A model generated the notes under the pieces. It made no database searches. It saw nothing but the letters and a program-made list of their open reading frames with translations, and was not told the DNA's origin. Positions 1 through 5,824 of a stretch of DNA of 6,499 nucleotides are shown here, piece after piece. The translations under genes were made by a program, and so were the position numbers. The first letter of the stretch is position 1. The number at the start of each line of letters is the position of its first letter. The DNA is from Boseongicola sp. SB0662_bin_57 (lineage in GTDB: Bacteria; Pseudomonadota; Alphaproteobacteria; Rhodobacterales; Rhodobacteraceae). The stretch lies in assembly GCA_009839535.1 (NCBI GenBank), contig VXPN01000253.1, positions 1 to 6,499 on the forward strand, read 5' to 3'.

Positions 1-73
1 ACTGGCGGGCGAATCAGGCAATCGCGGCATGAGCAACTAATCTGGGCTACACCCCCGGAGAAGACCGACCATT

Positions 74-94
74 GCCAAGGCTTAGGCACTTGGC
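74..94. repeat. Inverted repeat upstream of the large gene
   Basis: GCCAAG at 74-79 and CTTGGC at 89-94 are perfect inverted copies separated by 9 bases. They lie 21 bases before the GGAGG ribosome binding site of the gene at 131. It could be an operator half-site pair or a small hairpin in the leader. A 6-base arm is short, so chance is possible. I see no convincing -35/-10 promoter around it. Confidence 0.3.
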
Positions 95-115
95 TAGTCT
101 TTCTGGAACCAACCT

Positions 116-120
116 GGAGG
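116..120 (+). promoter_or_regulatory. Ribosome binding site of the phosphoesterase-NTPase gene
   Basis: GGAGG lies 10 bases before the ATG at 131. It supports this start, as does the DxH metal motif beginning only ten residues into the protein, which leaves no room for a later start. Confidence 0.65.
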
Positions 121-130
121 TACTGAGGGC

Positions 131-3100
131 ATGGTCCTTTCATTAGTTCACATAAGCGACTTTCACTACCGAAACACCTTTCCATCGAAGAATAGGCTAA
201 CATCACTTAAGGACGATATCCTCGAAAGCACTCACACCAGACCGTTTTATCTCGTATTTTCAGGAGACTTAGTTCACTCCGGCGATAAGAATAACTACGA
301 GACACTATTTGACGACTTCTTTGTGCCCCTAGCCGAATGCGCACGCGGCATTTTCCTAACACCTGGCAACCATGATATCCAATGGCGGGATACGAACCCA
401 AAACTATGCAACTCTCTCCTAAAAGATCACGAACTATCCTACCTTTACGACGATTCTGGTGCACTATCTCTAGTTAATCCTTTTTTACCGAAGGATCCTC
501 TATACAATTACTTTGTACTCCAGGAAACTCTCTCTTCCCAAATAGAATCGAACTTCTTCGGATCGATCTCGATTGAACCTGACTTTTCCTTAATATCGAT
601 GAATTCAACATGGCTATCGTACGAGCGAAGTGACGGTACTACAGATCAGGGCTTATTGCGAATCGACCCACCTGTATTTCAATACTTCATCAATCTTATA
701 CCCAAAAACAAGATCGCAATCTTTGTTACGCACCACCCGCTGGATTGGTTGGACATAAAATCCCGACAACTGCTCGAAGATCAACTTACGAAAAACTTTG
801 ATCTCGCCCTGTTTGGCCACAATCACGTCCAGTCGTCTATCTCAGGGAACTTTAACGCAGGCACTTGCTTGTTCCTTCACTCTCCGGCAATACACTCCGC
901 TCCAGAGGAGGGCCCGAATGCGTATGCCATAGTTAATATCGATCCGACCGAGAGAAAATACGAGGTCGTATATCGCGCATACGCTTCACATTTGAACACC
1001 TTTGTCCCGGGTGTAAATTTAGCAAAAAATGGTGTAAGATACCCAACCGCTGAGGATGAGAACTTTTGGCGCAAGGTACGTACACACACTTCCCCTGGGC
1101 TCCTTGAGCGCTTCACTGATGAGCCAAACTTCAATTTTTCCGAATGGTATGACACTCATTTGATTTCAAAAAATAAATCACAACACAGATTAATAGAGCC
1201 ACGTGTCTCTCGTGTATCCTTGGACGGAACCGAGCTAACTCATGCCCATCCTCAACGCTTGTGTGCTGCACTATCCCCAGGGGTAAACCGGCAATTTGTT
1301 GTAGGCCCTCAGGATTCCGGATTAACTAGCGCAGCTTTTATGTTTCTCAAACACGTTGCTGGGGCCATCGACTCATACACCGCGATACCATTTTATGTCA
1401 ACATCAGTACACTTAAGGTCAATAAGGCAAGCATTATCCGGGAAGCGGCGAAGATGTCTCTCGTCCGGTACTCGCAAAGGGAAATTGAGATTCTAGCCAA
1501 TGATGGTGCAGCTTTGTTTATAATTGATGAAATTGGGCTTCCAGACGAAAAGACGGTTAATTCATTAATAGATGTTCTTGATAGACATTTTCCTGAGTGT
1601 GCCTCTGTGTTCTTTTGTACAGTCGACGGAGGTTTGTTGAGGAACGCGTCAGGAGATGAACTGCCCGTGAGCCCAAGGTCGGACATCATATTTGAACTGG
1701 TGCAATTTGATGTTGAAGAGATAAGGGAGCTTATCAAGAGCCAGAGGCCGGACGCCTCGGAACTCGAGCAGCAAAGGGTGTTGGCGCGCGTGGTTTCTAG
1801 CTTCAGGCAGATGAATGAACCGGTGTTTCCGAGCGTAGTATCGCTTTTGGTAGAGACACTGCGGCAGAGCCCAGAGTTTCGGCCGATTAACCGCACTCGA
1901 TTAATTGACAGATACGTCGAGTGCCTCCTCGGCCGGTTGAGTTGGGAAGACGTAGAGGAAGGAACATTTAATTCAAACGATAAGGTGACATTTCTGGCTT
2001 ATATTGCCGGCCGTCTGGCGATTGCGGGGTGGTCCATGATACCTATGAAGAAATGGGAGGGGATGTGCCTTGAGTACGCGGAGGACAGGCTTCTGGAACT
2101 TCCGGACGGGTTACTCGACGAATTTTCGCAAAAGGGAATTGTAATACAGCAAGGAGAATGGATTACGTTTCGGGCGGATTACTTGTTTGCGTATTTTGTG
2201 GCGAAAGAAATGAACGTAAATCAAGATGTGTACAGGTTTATTGTAGAGGGCGAAGGCTTTTTCCGGAACTACAGGGAGTTGGTGGTATATGGCGAGTTAG
2301 AGGGGGTGGATAATTTGCGCCTGTTAGATGACACGCATGCGAAATTGGACAGGTTGGAAGAGAGTATTCTAAAGGCATATGCGGAAGAGGGAGTAGATTT
2401 GGAAGACGAGTGGAGGGAAGCATTGGGGGAGGGCAGGAAGGACGATCAGCAGCGTAGGGACGATGCTATGGGTGATGCAAATAGTCAGGAGCCCAGTAGG
2501 GAAAGCGTGAATCGTGCGTTATCGGGCGATTTACGTTCTGTGGAGAGATCGAGGGGTGTCTTCAAGCGATTTACAGTGCAGGAACTGGAGGCCAGGTGGT
2601 TGGTGGCATTGCGAACCTATTGTCAACTGGTGAAACACTGCGGCGGATTGAGTGGGGCAGATAAACTACGACACTTTCAACGATGTGCTGCGTCAGCTGA
2701 GCTGTTTATCAAGCATCTTTCTGCAAGGCGGGAAGAAATCAGAGGAAATGTAATTTACTATCACGGGGGGATTGTCTACGTCAACCCGCTGGCGATAGTT
2801 GATTCCGATAAGGCCCACAGAGAATTTAAGCTTTACGCACCCCATTCTGTGGCCGAAATGTTTGCGGAGTATCTGAACAACGCGCAGATGATGCCAGTGT
2901 ATAGGAGGGTGGCGCGTGAGGGAAGCGAGGTGGAGAAGTTTCTGTCACGGCATTTGTTGCTGGAAACACCAACGGCCAAGAATCGTGTGAGTTTTGTAGA
3001 AAGTTTGATCAATTCGGACGAGCTGACGTTGCAAACGTCGTCACTTAGGCAGGTGAAATATAAGTACATGGGGTACTCAATTAGTCCGGAAGAACAATCA

Positions 3101-3259
3101 TATTTTCGAGGCATTATAGATGATCTTTCAAAGAAGGGAGGGCTAGTTGAGGTCTCGGAGAAGCAAAGATTGGGGAAGCGACGCTTGTTGGCGGATTTCA
3201 AGGCTAGAAGCAGCAGAAGGAAGGTGGATGGGAACCCGCAAGATTTGGAAGGAAAATAG
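131..3259 (+). CDS. Metallophosphoesterase-STAND-like NTPase fusion, candidate antiphage defence protein
   Basis: The 1042-residue product begins with a calcineurin-like metallophosphoesterase domain (about residues 3-285). All metal-binding motifs are visible: SDFH (D10, H12), SGD (D46), PGNHD (N80, H81, D82), THHP (H201/H202) and GHNH (H230, H232). After a linker comes a P-loop NTPase-like region (about 375-690). It has a Walker A position VGPQDSGLTS (391-400), where the usual lysine is L398, and an intact Walker B, LFIIDE (462-467). The segment TFRADYLFAYFVAKEM (679-694) resembles the end of the winged-helix part of NACHT/STAND proteins. Residues about 755-800 are a charged, probably flexible linker. 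Residues 800-1042 are mostly helical, unrecognised and end in a basic tail. The ATG follows GGAGG at 116-120 with a 10-base gap. By analogy with Avs-type STAND proteins, the phosphoesterase would be the effector, possibly cutting nucleic acid or nucleotides, and the C-terminus the sensor. Both roles are inferred. The domain calls are firm; the defence role is moderate. GC is far below that of the neighbours, suggesting transfer. Confidence 0.9.
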   Translation: MVLSLVHISDFHYRNTFPSKNRLTSLKDDILESTHTRPFYLVFSGDLVHSGDKNNYETLFDDFFVPLAECARGIFLTPGNHDIQWRDTNPKLCNSLLKDHELSYLYDDSGALSLVNPFLPKDPLYNYFVLQETLSSQIESNFFGSISIEPDFSLISMNSTWLSYERSDGTTDQGLLRIDPPVFQYFINLIPKNKIAIFVTHHPLDWLDIKSRQLLEDQLTKNFDLALFGHNHVQSSISGNFNAGTCLFLHSPAIHSAPEEGPNAYAIVNIDPTERKYEVVYRAYASHLNTFVPGVNLAKNGVRYPTAEDENFWRKVRTHTSPGLLERFTDEPNFNFSEWYDTHLISKNKSQHRLIEPRVSRVSLDGTELTHAHPQRLCAALSPGVNRQFVVGPQDSGLTSAAFMFLKHVAGAIDSYTAIPFYVNISTLKVNKASIIREAAKMSLVRYSQREIEILANDGAALFIIDEIGLPDEKTVNSLIDVLDRHFPECASVFFCTVDGGLLRNASGDELPVSPRSDIIFELVQFDVEEIRELIKSQRPDASELEQQRVLARVVSSFRQMNEPVFPSVVSLLVETLRQSPEFRPINRTRLIDRYVECLLGRLSWEDVEEGTFNSNDKVTFLAYIAGRLAIAGWSMIPMKKWEGMCLEYAEDRLLELPDGLLDEFSQKGIVIQQGEWITFRADYLFAYFVAKEMNVNQDVYRFIVEGEGFFRNYRELVVYGELEGVDNLRLLDDTHAKLDRLEESILKAYAEEGVDLEDEWREALGEGRKDDQQRRDDAMGDANSQEPSRESVNRALSGDLRSVERSRGVFKRFTVQELEARWLVALRTYCQLVKHCGGLSGADKLRHFQRCAASAELFIKHLSARREEIRGNVIYYHGGIVYVNPLAIVDSDKAHREFKLYAPHSVAEMFAEYLNNAQMMPVYRRVAREGSEVEKFLSRHLLLETPTAKNRVSFVESLINSDELTLQTSSLRQVKYKYMGYSISPEEQSYFRGIIDDLSKKGGLVEVSEKQRLGKRRLLADFKARSSRRKVDGNPQDLEGK

Positions 3260-3318
3260 CTTCTTGTGGGTTAGCTAGTCGTTTGGGTACTGGTTACAGA
3301 CTATTTCAGGGAAACTGA

Positions 3319-3340
3319 CCGAAATTCGCAGGGAATTTGG
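3319..3340. terminator. Weak hairpin between the convergent genes
   Basis: AAATTC (3322-3327) and GAATTT (3333-3338) form a 6-base stem with a 5-base loop. CC at 3319-3320 and GG at 3339-3340 can extend it if G3321 bulges out. It sits in the 95-base gap between two convergent stop codons, where a shared terminator would be expected. No T-tract follows on either strand, so a standard intrinsic terminator is doubtful. Confidence 0.2.
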
Positions 3341-3354
3341 CGGTGCTGCATGGG

Positions 3355-4251
3355 TCATCGCGACGGGAAGAGGCTGCCGGCCAGTCCTCGCATCGCGCAA
3401 ATGGCGGCTTCCGGCTTTGTAAGCGTGACTCTCGCCGCCAGAGGATCCTTTCGAGAGAGTTGCCAGGCCAGCCGGTCAGCCAATCGTACGATGACGGCGG
3501 CCTCGAGTTTCAGGCGGCGGTGGTTGATATGCCCAGGCAATTGGCGCGCATCCCGCATGAGTGCCTCGATTTCGGTCAGGCACCTGTCGATGACGACGCG
3601 AAGCCGCTCGGATGTGCGATCCTTGCCGAGTTCCCCAATGTTGACGCCCGACTCCGCCATCCAGTCTGCGGGCAGATAGATGCGGTCCAGGGTTCTGTAG
3701 TCGTCGCCGAAATCCTGCAGGTGATTGATGACCTGAAGCGCGTTGCACAACGCGTCCGAACTTCCGTAGCCCGCGCTTGACCCGCCATGAAGATCGATCA
3801 GGTACCGCCCGACCGGCGCTGCGGAGAGCATGCAGTAGTCGATCACTTCCTGCCACGACGCGTAGCGGTTCTTTGTCGCGTCTTGCAGGCAGTAGCGAAT
3901 GAGGTTGCGGCAATGGATGTCGCTGACGCCTGTCTCTGCGAGGCTTGCGGCCATTCGCGTGGCCTTTTCGTAGCCGGGGCGTCCATCGGCGCGCCGAAGC
4001 TCACGTTCAAATCCTTCCAGTCGCGCCGTCTTTTCCTCAGCCGTGAGATCCGGTGAATCCGCGATGTCGTCAATGGTACGGGCAAATGCGTAGAATGTGG
4101 CGACATGAGGTCGCAGCCGGGCAGGAAGCAGTATCGAGCCGACGGGAAAGTTCTCGTATTCGGCGTTCTTGCCCGATGGGGTTTCCACCTGCGAAATGTG
4201 TCCACTGTCGCTCAAGACCGTATCCGTTCCAGGATTCGCATCGTAGTTCAC
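3355..4251 (-). CDS. hpnC: Hydroxysqualene synthase HpnC (squalene/phytoene synthase family)
   Basis: The 298-residue product fits the usual length for HpnC. In the HpnCDE route, HpnD makes presqualene diphosphate, HpnC converts it to hydroxysqualene, and HpnE reduces that to squalene for hopanoid synthesis. The family signature ENFPVGS is at 33-39. The first aspartate-rich motif, DDIAD, is at 61-65, and the second, NHLQDFGDDY, at 176-185, followed by DRIYLP (189-194). Both motifs bind the magnesium-diphosphate. The start is GTG at 4251-4249, directly after an in-frame TGA, with AGGGA 7 bases upstream. A GTG at Val22 of QVETPSGK is an alternative, because the first ~20 residues look unlike the conserved core. 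hpnD and hpnE, the usual downstream partners, are absent from the 3.35 kb of window downstream. The next gene is convergent and of different composition. Confidence 0.93.
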   Translation of the reverse strand: MNYDANPGTDTVLSDSGHISQVETPSGKNAEYENFPVGSILLPARLRPHVATFYAFARTIDDIADSPDLTAEEKTARLEGFERELRRADGRPGYEKATRMAASLAETGVSDIHCRNLIRYCLQDATKNRYASWQEVIDYCMLSAAPVGRYLIDLHGGSSAGYGSSDALCNALQVINHLQDFGDDYRTLDRIYLPADWMAESGVNIGELGKDRTSERLRVVIDRCLTEIEALMRDARQLPGHINHRRLKLEAAVIVRLADRLAWQLSRKDPLAARVTLTKPEAAICAMRGLAGSLFPSR

Positions 4252-4258
4252 TCATTGA

Positions 4259-4263
4259 TCCCT
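4259..4263 (-). promoter_or_regulatory. hpnC: Ribosome binding site supporting the GTG start of hpnC
   Basis: On the minus strand AGGGA lies 7 bases before GTG (4251-4249). An ATG at 4255-4253 is in another frame, overlaps the GTG, and does not lead into the HpnC reading frame. The in-frame codon just upstream is TGA, so GTG is the first possible start. Confidence 0.5.
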
Positions 4264-4302
4264 GCACAAGATGGGCACCGTGCACCAGGCACGCCTTGCG
4301 GA

Positions 4303-4332
4303 GGCAGGCGCGGCGCCTGGCTCACGCCTGCC
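4303..4332. repeat. Inverted repeat in the hpnC leader, with alternative pairing
   Basis: GGCAGGCG (4303-4310) and CGCCTGCC (4325-4332) are perfect 8-base inverted copies around a 14-base loop. The left arm can instead pair locally: CAGGCG (4305-4310) with CGCCTG (4314-4319) around CGG. The two pairings exclude each other. It lies about 50-80 bases before hpnC and would be in its leader RNA if transcription starts further upstream. Confidence 0.45.
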
Positions 4333-4336
4333 CGTC

Positions 4337-4367
4337 GATTCCCGTGCAAGGTGCGCCTCCGGGAATC
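4337..4367. repeat. Second inverted repeat in the hpnC leader
   Basis: GATTCCCG (4337-4344) and CGGGAATC (4360-4367) are perfect 8-base inverted copies around a 15-base loop. The left arm overlaps another arm, CCCGTGC (4341-4347), which can pair with GCACGGG (4376-4382). These two stems are therefore also mutually exclusive. Confidence 0.45.
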
Positions 4368-4485
4368 CGGCTGCGGCACGGGCCGGGAAGGACGCGTCAT
4401 GCGTAGCGAGCGAACGATCTTCCATCCCGCGACCAATTGGAGGAAGAAGCGGGCATGAATGCTGAAGTGCATCCGAGGCGTGCGA

Positions 4486-4499
4486 TGCGGAATTCCGCA
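4486..4499. repeat. 14-base perfect palindrome
   Basis: TGCGGAATTCCGCA reads the same on both strands with no spacer. It lies about 160 bases before the AbrB-family start. Palindromes like this are typical of dimeric regulator sites, though the binding protein cannot be named from the sequence. Confidence 0.4.
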
Positions 4500-4526
4500 C
4501 GGCTGCAAGCCAGAACCGGGGTTCAC

Positions 4527-4542
4527 CCGGCACCGGTGCCGG
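4527..4542. repeat. 16-base perfect palindrome
   Basis: CCGGCACCGGTGCCGG is a perfect palindrome without spacer. Just before and overlapping it is a small stem, CCGGG (4516-4520) with CCCGG (4526-4530) around GTTCA. In GC-rich DNA such palindromes arise more easily. It may be an operator or part of a structured leader of the AbrB-family gene. Confidence 0.4.
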
Positions 4543-4654
4543 AAGGCCCGCGCATACGGTTCGGCGAGCCGGGGCTGCGGCTCATGGCCAGCCCGTGCTC
4601 CAGGACTGGCCAGGGGGAGCATTCGCGGAGCCTTTCGGCATTGGCAGGGGCTTC

Positions 4655-5686
4655 ATGCAGGTAGTTCCCGTTCTCAGTGCGCTGACCTTCGGCCTGGTCG
4701 GCGTGGTGGCGTTTCACCTGCTGGCGTTGCCGCTGCCGTGGCTGCTTGGCCCGGTCACGAGTTGCCTCCTTGCCGCCCTTCTGGGCGTTCCGCTCGGCGG
4801 CATCAAGCCGGTCAATGCCGCCATGCGGACGGTTCTCGGCGTCGCGGTTGGCGCAACGCTCACGCCGGCCGTGCTGGCGACGTTTCCGTCCATGTGGCCC
4901 ACGCTCATCCTGATGCCCGTGTTCATTCTTGCCATCGGCTTGGTCGGAGTGCCCTATTTCCGGCGCCTTTGCGGCTACGACTTCCCGACCGCGTACTACG
5001 CGGCGATGCCGGGCGGCCTTCAGGACATGGTCGTCTTCGGCGAGGAGGCGGGCGGCAATGTCCGTGCCCTGTCGTTGATTCACGCCACCCGCGTCCTTGT
5101 GATCGTGGTGGCGTTGCCATTCCTCTTGAAAGGCATATGGGATGCGGATCTCGATCGCCCTCCGGGCGTTCCGCTGACGACGATCGCGCCATCCGAACTG
5201 GCATTGATGGTGCTTGCGGCCGGGTTCGGCTGGTGGGCGGCGCGGAAGGTCGGCCTGTTCGGAGCCACGATTCTCGGACCGATGATCCTGGCGGCTGCCA
5301 TAACGCTGACAGGATTCCTCGAACAGCGTCCGCCCGCAGAAGCCATCTGGGCGGCACAGTTCTTCATCGGGATGACCATCGGCAGCAACTACAACGGCAT
5401 AACGGTGAAGGAGATCCGGAAGGACATTTTGGCCGGCCTGGGATTTTGCGGGCTCCTGATCATTCTGACCCTGGTCTTTGTGGAGGCGATCTATTCCTTC
5501 GGGCTCGCCCCGGGGATGTCCGCGCTGCTGGCATACTCGCCGGGCGGACAGGCGGAACTCACCGTCCTGGCGCTCGTTGTCGGAGCCGACATGGCATTCG
5601 TGGTCGCGCATCACATATTGCGTCTCGTGATCGTCATCATGGGCGCGCCGCTGGCGGCGCGCCTGCTTGATCGCGGTCGCGGCTGA
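4655..5686 (+). CDS. AbrB-family (AbrB_dup) integral membrane protein
   Basis: The 343-residue hydrophobic product has many predicted membrane segments and matches the AbrB family of Gram-negative bacteria. This family is often mislabelled ammonia monooxygenase or transcriptional regulator. It is unrelated to Bacillus AbrB, and its biochemical role is not known. An internal duplication is visible. In the first half, LPLPWLLGP (25-33) is followed by MPGGLQDM (118-125) and HATR (143-146). In the second half, GATILGP (203-209) is followed by SPGGQAEL (295-302) and HHILR (319-323). ATG at 4655 was chosen because AGGGG lies 4 bases upstream and the first membrane segment follows at once. A GTG at 4595 would add 20 residues unlike a family N-terminus. 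The gene is divergent from hpnC and convergent with gnd, so it is probably transcribed alone. Family confidence is high and function unknown. Confidence 0.9.
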   Translation: MQVVPVLSALTFGLVGVVAFHLLALPLPWLLGPVTSCLLAALLGVPLGGIKPVNAAMRTVLGVAVGATLTPAVLATFPSMWPTLILMPVFILAIGLVGVPYFRRLCGYDFPTAYYAAMPGGLQDMVVFGEEAGGNVRALSLIHATRVLVIVVALPFLLKGIWDADLDRPPGVPLTTIAPSELALMVLAAGFGWWAARKVGLFGATILGPMILAAAITLTGFLEQRPPAEAIWAAQFFIGMTIGSNYNGITVKEIRKDILAGLGFCGLLIILTLVFVEAIYSFGLAPGMSALLAYSPGGQAELTVLALVVGADMAFVVAHHILRLVIVIMGAPLAARLLDRGRG

Positions 5687-5824
5687 TTCCGACCCGCCCG
5701 TCATCGGCATCACGCTCCGAGCAAGAACGGGACGGCGTTGATCGCCCACAAGGGCTTCAACCGGACGCCCGCTTGATTCCAGGCGTTGTGCATCACGCCA
5801 GGGCGTGGCCAATTCCGGGCCCTG

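Larger units (their letters stand above)
4252..4654. promoter_or_regulatory. Divergent intergenic region between hpnC and the AbrB-family gene
   Basis: This stretch of about 400 bases separates two genes transcribed away from each other, so it should hold both promoters. I find no clear -35/-10 pair on either strand. It is rich in inverted repeats, listed separately. Several short open frames cross it on both strands, but none gives a recognisable protein. Confidence 0.5.

Noticed and set aside
1..40. Possible end of an upstream gene: one frame ends at TAA 38-40, another at TGA 28-30. On the minus strand an ATG at 31-29 is open to the window edge.
   Set aside because: Only 9 to 12 codons are visible in each case, with no recognisable motif and no basis for choosing among the frames.
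93..3292. 7-base words GCTAGTC (93-99 and 3274-3280) and GGTACTG (119-125 and 3286-3292) flank the large gene in the same order, like target-site duplications.
   Set aside because: Such short matches between two ~100-base stretches are expected by chance, the spacing differs, and no transposase or integrase is present.
4290..4400. Minus-strand stretch with GGGAATC and CCTCCGCAAGGCGT, reminiscent of a cobalamin riboswitch.
   Set aside because: The conserved core (GCTGCCCCCGCAACTGT) and GCCACTG are not present, and neither flanking gene is linked to B12.
4513..4545. GTTCA loop in a GC stem, like a tRNA T-arm.
   Set aside because: The loop is 5 rather than 7 bases, and no D-arm, anticodon arm or acceptor stem can be placed around it.
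4248..4622. Overlapping minus-strand open frames upstream of hpnC (93 and 124 codons), one stopping exactly at the hpnC start.
   Set aside because: The translations are low-complexity Arg/Pro/Ala-rich with no known motif, typical of chance frames in GC-rich DNA.
5782..5799. GGCGT/ACGCC hairpin between the convergent AbrB-family gene and gnd as a terminator.
   Set aside because: The 5-base stem has an 8-base loop, no T-tract follows, and a third copy (5802-5806) offers competing pairing.
4459..5812. Long open frames of about 400 codons on both strands over the AbrB-family gene.
   Set aside because: They are shadows: Arg/Gly-rich or Arg/His/Gln-rich translations without family features, while the membrane protein frame shows clear family motifs and an internal duplication.
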